DNA of 64,000 nucleotides from Sthenelais limicola (GCA_942159475.1 OW804098.1:78361178-78425177); one strand, 5' to 3'. Counted from the stretch's first letter, positions 33,501-47,336 are shown. The notes: generated by a model from the sequence alone, not told the origin. A program made the numbers and translations.

Positions 33501-36500
33501 TTCCAGCCTCCACGTGCACAACAGAGGAGCTGGTGGCTGCCTATCTTGCTGCATGTGAAAAACACAACGTTAAACCCATACCCAAACTACGCAATCAACT
33601 CATGGTAATTACATACTCATATTATCTCACATTATACTCGATTTATCAGATTATTTTTTAACTTCATGTACTAAGATTTATCTGTAGATCGATGTTTTCT
33701 CCATATTATATAAGTGGATATTACTTGCTCAAAGATACACCCTTTATTTGTTTCAGGCTATCAGCGATTTCTGTGATCGAAATGAAACTTTCACATTGAA
33801 AGGTACTGTTTTTGATTATATTAATAAATCCCACACATTCAGAATCATAGAATTGTTAAAGTTTGTGGTTGTATAATACTTATATACTAGCTAGTGAACA
33901 TGTTGTGATATCTTTCCTTCAAAATTATCTTCTCATTATTAAAGAGGCTAGGAGATATTTTATTATTCTGCTATGATTATGGCCTTTTTTCTTATATCAC
34001 TTTTGGGGTACCAGGAATGACCGGCCCTACGCATGTAAAAATCTAACAATACGCTCCAGACATGGCCCAACAAATGTAGTAAACTAGAATATTCAGGGTC
34101 AAATGTTGGAAAATGTGGAGGCTTATAAATTTATTGGGATAGAGCAGGATAATAGGGCGAGTTTTAAGGTATTTATGAGGAAAAAATTCATACCGTCAGA
34201 GCGAGGATACAAGCAATGTCTAAACTTTAGGGTTCTTTTGATAAAACACCTTACTGCTTAACTATGGTGTTGCCAATAATCGATTAGGGTGATCTATTCT
34301 ATGGTTCATCGGCACAGATACATCAACAAAAATAGCAGATTTCAGACAAAGTTCAGCATTAAAAATAATATTATAGCACCCTAAGTACATCAGTACGAAG
34401 GACATTCATAAAGAGTTGAATTTACCCTCACTTACAACGAGGAGAGGAGGGCCACCTACTTGAACTGGCTTTCATGCGTTTAATGGAAGATAGAAAATTC
34501 AAATGTGGACAGTAGAAAAATAGGCGTAAGAAGGTTAAAAAACGACAAAAAAATAATTGTGCCACAAGCGAGAAAAGAAATCTATGGAATAGACTTTCTG
34601 ACGAAACCCAATTGAGTAAAACTCGCGAAGAGTTAAGGTAATACCTGCGCTCAGGTTATATAACAGAATCTGATGAATATTTGGCGCTTCATGAGTAATC
34701 ATGAGTTAAGGTATCTGTGGAGATGAAGAGGAAAACTAGATTTATTAAAGATAAATCAGCCAACATATATAAGGCGTGTAAGACCTTACTAAAAGATCGA
34801 TACAACGACTAAAAAACTGTAAATAACAAAACTGGAATTGATTTTGTACGTTTGAATCTGTGTTGAAATACTGGGTAAGGAGGGGACAAATCACGGCTCC
34901 ATTCGTGAACTTATATATTTAAGAACATTTAAGCAAACAACTTAAATCTGCTCTGAAATGGTCAATGGACAACTTGCAAATTTAAGATTATCTATAGTGA
35001 ACGATAATCTGGTCTGGATAAACAATGGACAGCAACACTAAGGGAACCCAGACAATTTTAAGGATAAATATATCCAAAACCATTTTAAGAATGTAGTAAC
35101 GGGGTTAACTGTTTTGACCGTCCAAATGTTTCCATGAATTCCATGATACTCATAGATTCCCCCGAAAGGATGATATGGGCACGGATAATGCACTCCACCT
35201 TGACCAATAAACTTGATTACATTTTCATCCATCTTAAATGGTATGACATTCCAGGGTAAATCAAAAGAAATATTTAGGGTGGCGACCAAGATTAATAGGA
35301 TGCGCCTGGTTCCTGAGTTTTAGATCTCCTGTGTAGAGAGACACACACTCGCCACACACAGGCTATCCTATTGATGCACCTTAAATCGGAACTGAGAAAC
35401 TACAAACATTACAAAATTCCACCATTAGATTAATCAACTTCAACAGAATGAACTAAATGTATTTTCTCTAAACCAAGGCCGCCAAAAAATTAGACAGATA
35501 TAAGAGGTATTTGTATGTTCCAACACTTCTTACAAAGAAAACATCTAAAAATTGAAATAGATTGAAGTCAACGGGCGAAATTATATTTTCCAACTTCGAT
35601 TTTGTTGACAGTATGATATCCCTTTTGCATTGCTATGTATTCCACTCGTTTATGAAATATATTTCCAATCCCGATATTTTTTATTGTAGGCGAAAAGCTG
35701 GATGGCAAACATTGTGAGACATTAGAGGAAGTTCTCAGGCGTGTTCAATTTCGAACGATTGATATCGAGAATACACATCTTGATGATGAGGTAATGCGTT
35801 CTAAACTGCCTTTATAGTTGCCTAGTAGTTTTCCCCACTTTACTGCTGATTGGTAGACTTCAAGTCTCTTGTTTCATTTATAATTAAATCTATGAACCTC
35901 AAATGAAAAATAATCACTTTCCACCAAGTTCGAATGTTTTTGCCCCGTGAAACGAACTTTTCCATCTTCATTTTGATATATGTCACCTCAAAACTCGCAA
36001 TTGCTGTTGACAAACTGTTTGAAATCCTGTTGCTCCCTGTGTTTGATTCCATTTCTTTATCCTGTACTTCTTTTATTTTAGTCTGCCGTTGCGTTGTTCG
36101 ACATGGTAGAATATTATGAATCCTGTACCAAACTCAATATTTCATTTAATAAAAATATCGGGGTCCGTGGATGGCAATCCTGTGCACGCATGTTGAAAAA
36201 GGTAAGCGTTTTACGTATTCTTAATAACATTAAGATGTTTCATTTGTTTTCCCGTTGTATTAGAAAAATCAAGGTATATTAGTGTTATTTTTAGATCAAT
36301 GTTAACCAATCATATTTGGATTGTTCCGATTTGCCGAGATGGTTTGTTCATAATACTTTTTTCTCGCGGAGATAATGGGTGTTAATTAATACATATTAAT
36401 ACCTCTCTGTGATTTCTCTACAGACACCGTGTATAGATTGCTTAGACGCGAGGAACTGTGCCCTGACTGAGCAAGTTATGCCTGTACTGGGACGGGCCCT

Positions 36501-39500
36501 TCGAATGGGATCACAACTCAAAATAATACATCTTGAGAATGCTATCCTATCCGGGCGACCACTCATGATTCTCGGTTAGTACAAAAGATGTAAATTAGTA
36601 GCTGCCATGACCCTTTTCATAATCACTGTCTGTACTACCTCTGCTATAAGTCTGGCTGGACCACCCTCGACTGGCTCGGCCCTCTCACCTGATCCTTTGA
36701 ATACAATGTACTCCCATATTTCTGAATAAATGTCACAATGATCATAATTATTCAATTAAACTAATAAAATGTGTTTATTCATCATTCACCTTAGTATATG
36801 ATATATAATATCGATAGGTAAATAGATACTGGTAATTCCTGTATTTCAGTCACAGCGATAAAAATGAACGAAATACTTCGGGAGCTTTACTTAGCCGACA
36901 ATAAACTAATGCCATCAGATGGGATACAGCTAGGCAACATGCTCAAATACAACTCAAAGCTTCAACTTTTGGACATTCGCAACAACCATTTACAGGTAAT
37001 GTCCACAGATTACTCCACTATACATAGATTGTTAAAGATGTTGAAGCAAATATAAAGTGCTTTTACTTACGATCAAAATAGAGTTATACGCTGGAATAAC
37101 ACATTGTTTCGAGACCCCCGCTCATCTGCTCATCTTTTCGATACGGGACAAGTATGCATAACGAACAAGCGTTGAACAACTTCAATTCACAGAACTATTT
37201 GTGTGGCTACAACGCCTTAAAACATCACCTCTGACTTTGGGCTGCATACTTAATATGGTTTTACTATCTTTGCAGGATGTTGGAACAAGCCATTTATGTG
37301 ACGGCTTATACGAACAGAACCTGGGTCAAGGTCTAAACACACTAGTGTTGTGGAATAACCAAGTCACGTATCAATCTATGCCTGCCTTGGCGCGTGCACT
37401 AGTAAGTTTGAATAGAATCCAGTATATACAGCTCATCTTCATCTTGTTGAGAGACTTGGCAGAGTGTACAGTTTTATTTTGAATTTTGTAAAAAAAAAAA
37501 TCTTAACTAGTCATCGCGAAATAAGCATTTAATGCTTATTTCGCGATGACTAGTTAAGATTTTTTTAATATATTAATGCCATTAATATATTAAGCACAAT
37601 TCAAGAAACTATTAAATGCATGTATTCTTCCTGCTTGCAGGGAATAATAACCTATTCAGGCGTAGTATAAATTACAATAGCATACAAGCAACAACTGTAG
37701 ACTGCCGACTGTTGACTTGTTTTGTTTTGATTTTGATTGCTAAGCACATATTCTCATGTGTTTCCTCTTTTTAAATACTAAATCTATTAAGAATGAGGTG
37801 TCACTTTTTCTCTTTTCCTCCAGGTGAACACGTACAGTCTAGAAACAGTAAATCTTGGCCATAATAACATAACAAACGAAGGAATCCATCGTCTAAAGGA
37901 AGGGTTACTACACAATAAGTCATTGCTACGTATTGGTTTACAAGCAGCTAAGATATCTTGTGAAGGTAATTAATACAAAGTTCCATATTGGATTGCTGAA
38001 GTGCCAATTCATTCTCTAGCCTATAATGATCTGATAAGCGCCTCATATTGTGGAGTAATGAATAATAGTTATACACCCCTTTTCCAGTGTTGTAATGTAT
38101 ATTCTATCATGTTTTGCAATAGGTGCTGTCGCCCTTGCTGAGTTTATTGCGGATTCTCCACGTTTGTTACGGGTTGATCTACGAGAAAATGATATAAAAA
38201 CAGGAGGGCTCATGGCTCTCTCTCTATCTTTAAAAGTTAGCCAGACTGTTACCAGAATAGATATAGACAAGGATCCGAAGAAAGAGAGTGTACGTCTTAT
38301 ACCCTTTCATATTGTTTTGTTAGACTGAATCAGACTATAACGTGTTTACATGGCTTAAAACATCACCTCATGTAGCAGTTACAATATTTCCAGTTCCGTG
38401 TTTCACAGTATATTAAATTACATGAAATTTGATAATTGTATTATATAGTACCAATAACCACTCCTTGTGGGCTCGGATCTAGATAATTCTGCTATGTATT
38501 TTTGTCGTCGTTTCTGACAGGGTGTGAAGGATTACGCAGACCAACAACGACGTCTCATCCAGGATATTCAGAATCTTATGATTCGTAATCGCGATCTTAC
38601 CCGACAGAGGGAGCTCGAAGCTGAGCGCGAGCAGGAGGCTGAAGCTGAGGCTGCAAAGAAAGAATTACAAGAAGCAGAAGAAAGAATGGTACAGACACAG
38701 GACAATGAACCAGATGTCATGGAGGAAAAGACAATTGTGCCTGAACAAATAGAAGAAATCCCAGAAGCAGCGCAAACAGAGGACCCATCTACAGAAGAGC
38801 CTTCAGACGAACAGAAGGTTGATGCCGAGGATGATGCCCCGGAATCTGAAATAAGTAAAGTTGCAGATCAGGAATCCACTCGTCCTGAAATCCGACAACT
38901 TTCTCTTAAACTACCGTCTCGTATCCAGACTCTGGAATCACCAGGATTTATGACAGAGGACGAGCTTCCCATTATGTCCCCTCCTTCGGAGAGACAGGTG
39001 GCTGAAGAGGTAGCAGCCTTTAATGCCGCTGTAGGTACTGAGGATGTACCTATTGAGTTCCCTCCCTCCCCCATGACATCCCAGCCTAAATCCCTTTTCT
39101 CTGAGATCACCAAGTCTACGCTTGCAGAGGTCAGTAACCAAGTAGGTTCTAGTCCAAACAACAGGCGCAAGTTTATCATTAGTAAAGTAATAGAAGAAGC
39201 AGGACCCTCTGTCGGGAACCCTGTCGTTGAAGAAACGCGAGGGGAAGATCTTTCCCAATCAGCTATGGGGGACCAAGGGGCGCAGGCATCGCACGAGGTT
39301 TCTGAATCCGAACCTGCCCCACCTGAGGCAGCGAGTGCGGAGGAAGAGGACCCCAGTACCCTAGACAATAGCGCCGCCAATTCTGTGTCGGGTCTCCCAA
39401 CTGAATCACAAACTGAGTCTTCTGTCAGTGCGGAGAACCCGACTAGTATTAACTCAGAACCCACTTCTGTTACACACGTTAACGGTGCCAGTGGAGAGGA

Positions 39501-40170
39501 AGCGAGCACTGCCACTGAGGGTAGCAACGGCACTGCTAGTGGTAGCGATGCTCCAGCCGATGCTGTGCCCGAGGATGTTGGCATTCAGCTTAATTCTGAG
39601 TGTCTACCTAGTTCTGGACACAAGGAGGAAAACGAAGCGGATGTGGCAGCCAGTCCGGCTGGAGGGGACACAGTGACACCCGATTTCCACTCAAATTTTT
39701 CCATGAATGGAATGAAGGTCGAACTGGCCCAAGTGTTGGATACATTGGATAAAAGTGATCTCTCCGCTAAGGCTGGTACAGGTATGATATTCCAGTCATC
39801 ATTGCGTAGTACTTAAGGGAGATTTATAGATTCGGTCGTTTATATAACAAGAGTACCTGTTCTTGTTCTCTAACTGTATTGGCAATAAAATAACTAGTCA
39901 GTCAGTCTCCCCATAAAGGGACAGAGCTGTTGGGTGAGCAGATATTCTTTATCTGAATGAGCCCTGATGAGCTGGGTGTTATTAGACTAAACATCTTAGT
40001 ACTGCAATAATCCCTCTAACAAATCTGTCTTTGTGAACAGTTCGAAGTGTTTTCCTTTTTACAATATGATTGCAGAAGCACGCTCTTTGGGGGCACTACA
40101 ATCACAGGCAAAATAAAACAAATTTCTTATTTTTTCAGATCAGAGTAAAGTTGCTGAGGCTGCCGACTAA
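30580..40170 (+). CDS. PPP1R37: Protein phosphatase 1 regulatory subunit 37, complete, 12 exons
   Basis: Exons: 30580-30916, 33507-33604, 33757-33802, 35690-35790, 36082-36201, 36424-36574, 36850-36995, 37276-37401, 37824-37965, 38123-38289, 38521-39781, 40139-40170. All GT-AG and in phase; 908 codons plus stop. The family binds and restrains PP1 through an RVxF motif: here RVSF at residues 90-93 (SRRVSFPLD). Leucine-rich repeats run from about 190 to 470, with near-signature strings shared with vertebrate PPP1R37: LNISFNKNIG, RGWQSCARM, LRELYLADNK, LDIRNNHL, LVLWNNQ, NLGHNNITNEG, RVDLRENDIKTGG. The last 430 residues are acidic, Ser/Glu/Pro-rich and probably disordered, starting with a coiled-coil-like QRRLIQDIQNL segment. 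The start was chosen as the first ATG in frame after the YY1 motif. A poly(A) signal AATAAA is at 40641-40646. Confidence 0.93.
33803..35689. other. PPP1R37 intron 3, decayed sequence
   Basis: About 1.9 kb with no supported gene. Parts of 34400-34900 read as a stop-riddled coding relic on the plus strand, but I cannot name a family. Confidence 0.3.
37494..37566. repeat. Perfect 73-bp palindrome in PPP1R37 intron 8
   Basis: Arms 37494-37529 and 37531-37566 are perfectly complementary around a single T (37530). It includes TCGCGA in each arm. A second palindrome follows directly (arms 37566-37578 and 37580-37592 around C37579). In RNA both would form hairpins. Confidence 0.95.
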
Positions 40171-43100
40171 GACGAGGAAAAATAGGTTATATTTCCTGGG
40201 CTGATATCATATTTTCCCCAGTTGAAATTTCTTTACCATGTTACTGTTCAACTTTTGTGGGATTAGAGAAGTTGAACATGTAGCCACAGGCTACATTGAA
40301 CCGCTATCAAGAAGTGTGGTTTCCTTGTGTGATTCTGATGGAGCAGAGCTCTACATACTTATATCGTTGTCGTCTAGTTATACATACCGTTTTAACATCA
40401 TAACCAGAATGGTTGAAACCATGTTATTATTGCACAAGGGGTACGTGTATTGGATATATATACATATTATAGTGATACTTATTTCTCATTTTCTCTCTCC
40501 CAGCCATGGAGTTCGACCTTTACAAAAACTTGTGGGGAGAATTTGATCTTAGAACATGATTGAGACGCGACTCGCATCAAATGTAAAGATGTTTATTTGT
40601 TGAGATAATTTCCACTCCCATTTAAAATAACTAAAACAATAATAAAACCACCTCCCATATCAAGTCATATATAAATAACTAATGCATTTTACTATTACGA
40701 TTCCGATAATGGTCTAGAGGGTTTCACAGTAAAATTCGATGCCACTCTCCGTTGATATTGAACCCATTATATTTAATCTGACGTTTCCTTTAAGAGGTTT
40801 ATACACTAATCCTGACTTTGCAGGGAAGCAGGTTTCCTCTCTTCACTAAACAAAATAAGAATAGCATAGATTCATACATTAATGCAAGGATGATAATCGC
40901 TTCCAGTCATGGACTAGTAATACAAATGATATGATTATTTAGTTTGAATTCACGTTATTTGTACAGAAAGCGTGGCCGTATCAGTTAGTGGAGTATGATC
41001 AATTTATCAGTCATGCCATTTGGATTCATACGTCGGGACGTGCCTGAGGACGATTATGGAATGGCGATTCTAAAAAATGCATATAGCTGTGAAAACCTCG
41101 CCGGTGCACTCTGTTCATGTATATAGTTTATACGCTCGGCACTCTAATGTTTAAAGGGAGAAAAATAAAATTTGCAAAATTCACTCTTCAATCCCTGGCC
41201 GGTCTCGCGAGAAGTGTCATTTCCTTAGGTTACTATAAGTGATATACCTGTTGTATTATAAGTTCGATAGACTCGATATCTTAGTCCTGTTTACAAATAT
41301 ATATATTATATATATATAAAAGATCTAATTCGGTTTTCATATTTTGCCAGATGTATGTTTGAAAACGTGAAATGATCCATTATGATTTGTTTACTTATTA
41401 ATTTCAAGCAGTGTTGCATATGAAGCACAGTCCAACATTCCAATCTGTGGTCATGGAACTCTTTTTCTGTAGATAGATTCTATGGAGACAGTTCGGTTGT
41501 CAGTACTTATTGAGATAAATTGCGAAGAAGGGTCCCTTGATCATGTCAGACGGGCAGGCAGACATGAGTATGTTAAGCGAAGTGCCGATACCCAAACCAA
41601 ATAAATATCCATAACATTTACTTAAATGCATTTAATCACTCAAACTTAACTGAAAGAAGTTTTCGATGGATCTGTTTGATTAAAACCTTCTTGAAAACTA
41701 AAGCTGTATTGTGCTATTTTTCTACATTTATTTTGTCAGCATTAATTCAGTTTTGTTGCGCTTGTAAAGACAGAATGTTCCATCGGACCTCATGGATTTG
41801 ACTTAGTTACCGGAAAGTAACATGTTGCGCAATAGTGTCCTATTTATTACAGCAGCTTGAACAGCATGTTTTTAAGCCTTCTGTTTTTGTGGTATCGCTT
41901 CTTCAGACAAAAACGGACTCTTGGGTTTACTTTTTCGTCGTTTATAAGTCCATTATAGGACGTAGTTGTTTCTTGCTTATGAAGTCGCATGAAGAATTAT
42001 ACAGTATCCCAGGATGAATTCATACATATTTGGTTATTTTTTGTTAAATATGTTAGTCGTCTTAGGATAGATTTATCGTTTGTATATTTTGGATATGTAA
42101 TATAGAAACCATGCCATAATGATTGTGATATTCTTCTGAGCTTAATATTAAAAAAAGTTTTTGTTTTCGGATGTGTGGCACGCATACAGATTTCGCTATG
42201 GAAACCTTAAAGATTTCCCATTTTTCGTCGTGCTGCTGCACGGTGAGAAAAAATATCCAATTCAGTTCAGACCCAATGTGATTATCTACGCAGAGAAGCA
42301 ATTCTTGTGTGATTTTTGCATGTTGGTGATGCACTTGTATTCAAGGTAATGCCGAATGCCCGTTGTCGAACTTGAAGCCAGTTAGTCTCAACTGACAAGC
42401 TATTCGGGTCACAATCGCATGGGATTTTATTAAAATTTCAGTGCGAAATGGAAAAAAGGGGTCTATTTTCACTTGTACCTGCGTTCACTTGCTATATCAA
42501 GTACTAAGAGAAAAAATATTCTGAGTCTTCTCTGGCCTTTTATTCTCAATGCGGAAGATTTTCTATCTGCCTGTAACTATAGTAAAGGCGTTTGAACGCT
42601 AGGTACAATGTTCATTTTACGTCCAAAGTGTTTGCAAGCCTATTCGTAGGTACAATGTTTACAGCTGAGTTAAGTGAGCATTTATACCTTCTTATACTCA
42701 AGAATTTGACAGATTTTCTCCATGGTATACCCACTAAAGGGCTTTGTATCTTTAAAGAAGTGAACATGGTACCTTCCTTATTTCCTAGCCCTATTCGCAT
42801 CAAAACCTCAGAAACTTGTCCAATGGTATTTCTTTTTATAAATTGAAAAAAAACGTGTCCATCTTAAACGACACAGAAGTACAGATTGGCTTGCTGTTGA
42901 GGAAACCATCCTGACTATCTTGGGTTATTTCTCTGCAGTGATTCCTCTTTATTAGCAACAAATGCAAATCTCTCTTAAGATTACATTAACCGAAGGTTTC
43001 ACTTCGTACCTACGATATATGTAAGTTATGATTTTCCTATGTACAGTCTCTGATATATTCTACATAGTATGGTCATCGGTGTTTTAAATCATTATGATGA

Positions 43101-44694
43101 CCACTAATTCGCTTCCAATTGAGCCCCTAACTGTACAAAGCAATGTTAAGAATGGGAATGAAGAATGGATGGTGACAATTTTACAGCCATCAACAGAACA
43201 GGTGCAATGGATATAGTTTACGTACAGTCCAAGGAATTGTCATTGTATTCAGTCCATAAATAGTTTGAATAATTTACTGACGTCATTTCCAAAATGGGAA
43301 TCGTATAAAAGATGCACGAAAACACTTGGGAAACTATGCGACACAGCAGTACCTCTTAGGGAGTGAAAGTGGCATTAGGTATAATTAGGCTTTGGGGGTA
43401 TTATTCACAAAATTATGTAACCATAACTCTGCAATATTATCAATGTAATTTATTGTAATTACGAGGTGTTTAATTGTTATATTGAGGGGATGTACATATT
43501 GATAAACGAAGATGAGTATTCTTGCTGTAGGCTTGAAATGGAATAAAGTCATGGCTAAAGTTTTTCGTCTTACGAGTTTCGCCATTTTTTAATTGCTGCA
43601 ATACCAGTTGATTGTCCTTTTTGGAGTAGCTTATATTAGATTTCCGCAGGAGGATGTATCCCAATTTATTAAAACAAAAGTTGTTGGATCCGTACATACT
43701 ACCAACGAGAGTGATGCTACGAATATAACCACATCTCAAGCAACATCGTATACTAATCGTAGCTGTAATCGTATACAGTAATACTCCAAATAACGCAATG
43801 CGAATATAAACAAGCAAATGATTTTTAAATTAAACGAGACGTACCGTAGGGGAGGAGAGGTTGATATTTAATTTAATCGAGGACACCACGAGGGGTGGGG
43901 AGAATAACCGATTATGTCAGTGTCTGTATGGCACCAAGCATGACATTTTTGGCTGAACGAAGGAACCTGTCCCAATCTTCTACCACCTCTTCACCAGATG
44001 TACAGGGGTTTGACGATAAGCAGTACGAGAAGGGGAAAATGCCCAATCAACAATACAGTAAGTGGTCAGTCAATGGAGGAAGAAAAACAAATATTCTTCC
44101 GATTGAAAAGGTTCCGATTACAACTCTCCTATAAATGAGTGGCGGATGCATGATTGTGTAAGGGGATTAGGAATTCCACATTGTTTTGATAATTGACGAA
44201 CCAGTAGATTAGACGATGGGCTATGTATGTCCCGGAAAGTGTACATTTGCCTAAAAAAAATTCGCAAATAACATGTATATAATATACAACTAAATGATGT
44301 TCAAAATAAAGATGAGATTAACCACCTATGTTTGAAATGAACGCAATACCATATATAGAAATATGTACTACTACTATATCATTCAGGATAATTTAAGAAA
44401 TATTTAGAGGTCTGGTGTGAAGTGTACATTTTCTGACTATCGGGACAAGAGAGATGGGAATTCTCAAACCCATGCTGTGAATGAATTACTGACTTTGAGG
44501 TTAGATTCTCATATCTCAATATTCGGTTTATTATTTGGTTTGGTAGGTTGTGATTAACGTGCACTTTGCATTAAGTTCTACGCGACAGCTTCCCCAAAAG
44601 CATAATAGGTTCAGATTAATTAACGCCCTATATGGGATGGGAGACATAACTTCCAGCAGTGCTAGTAGAAATATACTAGCCATGCTAAAATTTT
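40171..44694. other. Intergenic stretch after PPP1R37
   Basis: AT-rich; only short scattered ORFs with no recognisable domain. Nothing supported beyond the PPP1R37 poly(A) signal and an AT dinucleotide run near 41298-41318. Confidence 0.45.
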
Positions 44695-44850
44695 CAGGGT
44701 GCCCACAGCACAGGGAAAACAGGGAAAATGGCAAAAACAAATTCCCTGCATGGAAAACACAGGGAATTCTTGAAATTTCCAAAACACAGGGAAAACACAG
44801 GGAAAAATTTTATGTCAGCTCAGGCAAAATGAGGGCAAAGGGAATAAGTA

Positions 44851-44966
44851 ATATCTGATAATAATGTAGCAATTAAGTTGTTGCCAGTTTTTCATATCAA
44901 AGCATAACAGCTACTTTATTTACTTTAATACACACACACATCATATATCATCTTGTATATGGGTCA
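44851..44966. repeat. Left copy of a perfect 116-bp direct repeat
   Basis: Identical base for base to 47221-47336; the two copies bracket the DIRS/Ngaro-like insert. Sequence continuity shows the unit is hAT-element sequence duplicated around the insert. Confidence 0.95.
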
Positions 44967-45016
44967 TGAGCAGAGCGTGTGTAGAAAGATGTGACCAAGG
45001 CGTTATTCTCACTGTC

Positions 45017-46018
45017 TCATATCATATAAAACAAAAAATTCGACACTGACCGATAGGCAGCAGAGATGTCTGTTACAGCCATATAGTCATCTGGTAACAA
45101 CATTTCAGTTACAGTGTTGATGTGGCAAAAAGAGAAGGGCAAGGCTGTAGTGGACATGTAATTATTCACACTCTTATACAAGGGACGTTTGCAATCTGTT
45201 ATGGGGCGGTGAGAGCCATCAGGTTTAGGGACAGCGCCCAGGGCATGTACACATACAGGTTTACAGTCCGATATAACATATTTCCCTTCTGACACCTCAG
45301 TACGCAGGAGGTCAGATACAAATTCATGAGCTCCTGAATCCAAAACACTGCTATAATTACTGGCCTCATAAGGTTCAATAGAACAATCATCATCAATAAT
45401 ACGGAAGCCATTCTCGATACCATCTCTCAGAAAAAGACGTAGTGTAGCGTTATCTTCCCACTGTAGCTCATGTTTCCAAGCGTCCAAATTCATTTGCGAC
45501 CTAAGGCCCCCCACCCAGTGACACGAACAAGCTCGATCTGTATAGGGGTAATCATAAACATCAGGATTAGCAATGCAAGGTTTTGGAACAATCCACTCAG
45601 AGGAACCAGGTTGTGTGAGTACAGTAGAGTCACAAGTTGGGGCAATACAGTCATACATAGGTTCAATATCAAAGGCATACAAGCCATCAGCAAAATCATC
45701 AAAGGCGCAATAGTCTCGCTCGAGACAATCAAAGTTAGCAACACACTCGGTAATACACACGCTATCGCTCGAGGAACAGGTACCGTGGGCGATAATACCA
45801 ACATCAGCATCATAACCAGTTTCAGAAAAGGGGAATTCATCAAAAACATAGTTGCAATCATTGGTAACAACAGCGTTAGTACATACAAGGTCCGAAACAT
45901 AATCAAAATCGGTGGCGCTATCAGATATACACAAATGTAGAGGTGCGTCGAAGGGCTGAGCTGTGTTGTGGCCGCCATGACAGGCAGTCTCTTCCGGCGG
46001 GGCAAGGCCATGATGCAC
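45017..46018 (-). pseudogene. Pol fragment: N-terminal region and start of reverse transcriptase
   Basis: 333-codon ORF overlapping the gag end by a few dozen bases in another frame. The first 170 residues are acidic and Cys/Asp-rich. RT similarity begins at ALGAVPKPDGSHRPITDC and runs through NNYMSTTALPFSF to the motif A region VTDISAAYRSV, after which the similarity ends (about 45045) and unrelated codons lead to a stop. The protein therefore lacks the catalytic half of RT and cannot work. Confidence 0.65.
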
Positions 46019-46045
46019 CGCAACAAGATGGCGGCCCCCATTGAG

Positions 46046-47054
46046 TCAATCTTTGTTGGGACAACCTGGCGCACGATGGCCAGTATTGCGACAAATACGG
46101 CATGACCGCAGAATGGAGATTCACAGCTACGGCGAGAGGGTTCCCAGCAACAAAGGTGTCAGTCTCGCCCAGAATCACTTGATCGCACACAAATCTATCA
46201 TAATTAACAATGGCAGAGTCGTGAAAAGATTTGATTCTAGCAAGCCCGGCGACATAGCTCATGTGTTCCAGATAAGCGGCTATGTCTCCTTTGTTTTGAA
46301 GCAGGAATTTCATAACTTTGGTTTGGCCATACCATAAGTCCAAAATGCCGAGTTTAGTATGATCCATCGATTTCAGCGGTTGGCCCTTGTCGATCCCCAG
46401 GCTGTAATATTCAGGGCGAAGTAACATACCTTTGGATTTAACCGTGGCTGAAGGATCGATGGCTTGCGACAAGTAGATCATAGCCGATGATAAAGGGCCG
46501 GACACCGCGTCCGAGGCAGGCAGTGACACACCCGGCCCAGCACCTTGGGCGAAGGGTGAGGAGGACAGGGCTAGCGGTGGGACAGCCGAAGTGGACGTAG
46601 GGAATGACAAAGGTTGTGACAGAGGTTGTGACAACGGTTGTGAGGGTGGCGTGACAGCTACCACCGGTTGTAATGGCGGCTGAACAAAAGAGCTAGCATT
46701 CGACACAGGCACCCTGGTGTTCATCGACATGGAGGCAAATTTATCCAGAAGTATCTGGATCTGTTGTTGCTGCTTACTGTTTGTATCCAATAGAGCTTGC
46801 ACAACTGGACTCATTTGACTCTGTAAAGGACTTGCGTGTAGTGGGGGAGGCAATGGATTCGCGCCACCCGTTGCTATGGACGCCATTGGAATAATATCAG
46901 CGTCTTCCAAGTCTTCCACATAAAGCATAAAGTCTTTCTCCGGATCGAGTCCTAATTCTCTGCATTTCCTGAACGCATTCAACCTGTATCTACATACAGT
47001 CAAGCCTCTAGGACGGGCATGTTCCCGATTGCAGCCAGTACAAAGATTTGACAT
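46046..47054 (-). pseudogene. Gag-like protein of the DIRS/Ngaro-like element, frameshifted
   Basis: ATG at 47054 on the minus strand. N-terminus has a C-x2-C...H-x-R-P-x-G...C zinc-binding pattern, then a Pro/Ser/Gln-rich linker and a helical core (LGILDLWYGQTKVMKFL). Near 46110 the open frame drifts out of register: the expected zinc knuckle CRICRNTGHRAPGC (C-x2-C-x4-H-x4-C) lies in another frame that stops at 46046-46048. So one frameshift separates the core from the knuckle, unless it is programmed. Confidence 0.6.
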
Positions 47055-47220
47055 ATTGAAGGTAAGTCACACAAAAATTTTCAAGCGACTGATCCGGAGA
47101 CGACCACTGCGGCAAGTGACTGGTCAGCACACAGGTGCCGGTACTATAATAGTAGTCCACCAGGTGGCGGTACCGTATACAGACAATTATAGGCATATTC
47201 CTCTATCGGTTAATATGAAC

Positions 47221-47336
47221 ATATCTGATAATAATGTAGCAATTAAGTTGTTGCCAGTTTTTCATATCAAAGCATAACAGCTACTTTATTTACTTTAATA
47301 CACACACACATCATATATCATCTTGTATATGGGTCA
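47221..47336. repeat. Right copy of the 116-bp direct repeat
   Basis: See the left copy at 44851-44966. After this copy the hAT-like interior resumes (GATTTTCAG). Confidence 0.95.

Larger units (their letters stand above)
44967..47220 (-). mobile_element. Truncated DIRS/Ngaro-like retroelement insertion
   Basis: A 2,254-bp insert read on the minus strand: gag first (47054 down), then pol (46018 down), which stops dead inside the reverse transcriptase. No catalytic YxDD, RNase H or tyrosine recombinase is present. Class assignment rests on the gag zinc-finger start (CTGCNREHARPRGLTVC) and the RT motif (VTDISAAYRSV); moderately sure. Confidence 0.55.

Noticed and set aside
38868..39584. 238-codon minus-strand ORF
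   Set aside because: Antisense shadow of the low-complexity exon 11 of PPP1R37; Leu/Ser/Ala-rich with no domain.
45490..46074. 194-codon minus-strand ORF
   Set aside because: Alternative frame over the pol fragment, abnormally rich in Leu, Met and Val; the 46018 frame has real RT motifs.
44851..47336. 116-bp repeats as LTRs of the retroelement
   Set aside because: They do not start TG or end CA, and the right copy continues smoothly into the hAT-like interior, so a duplicated target fits better.
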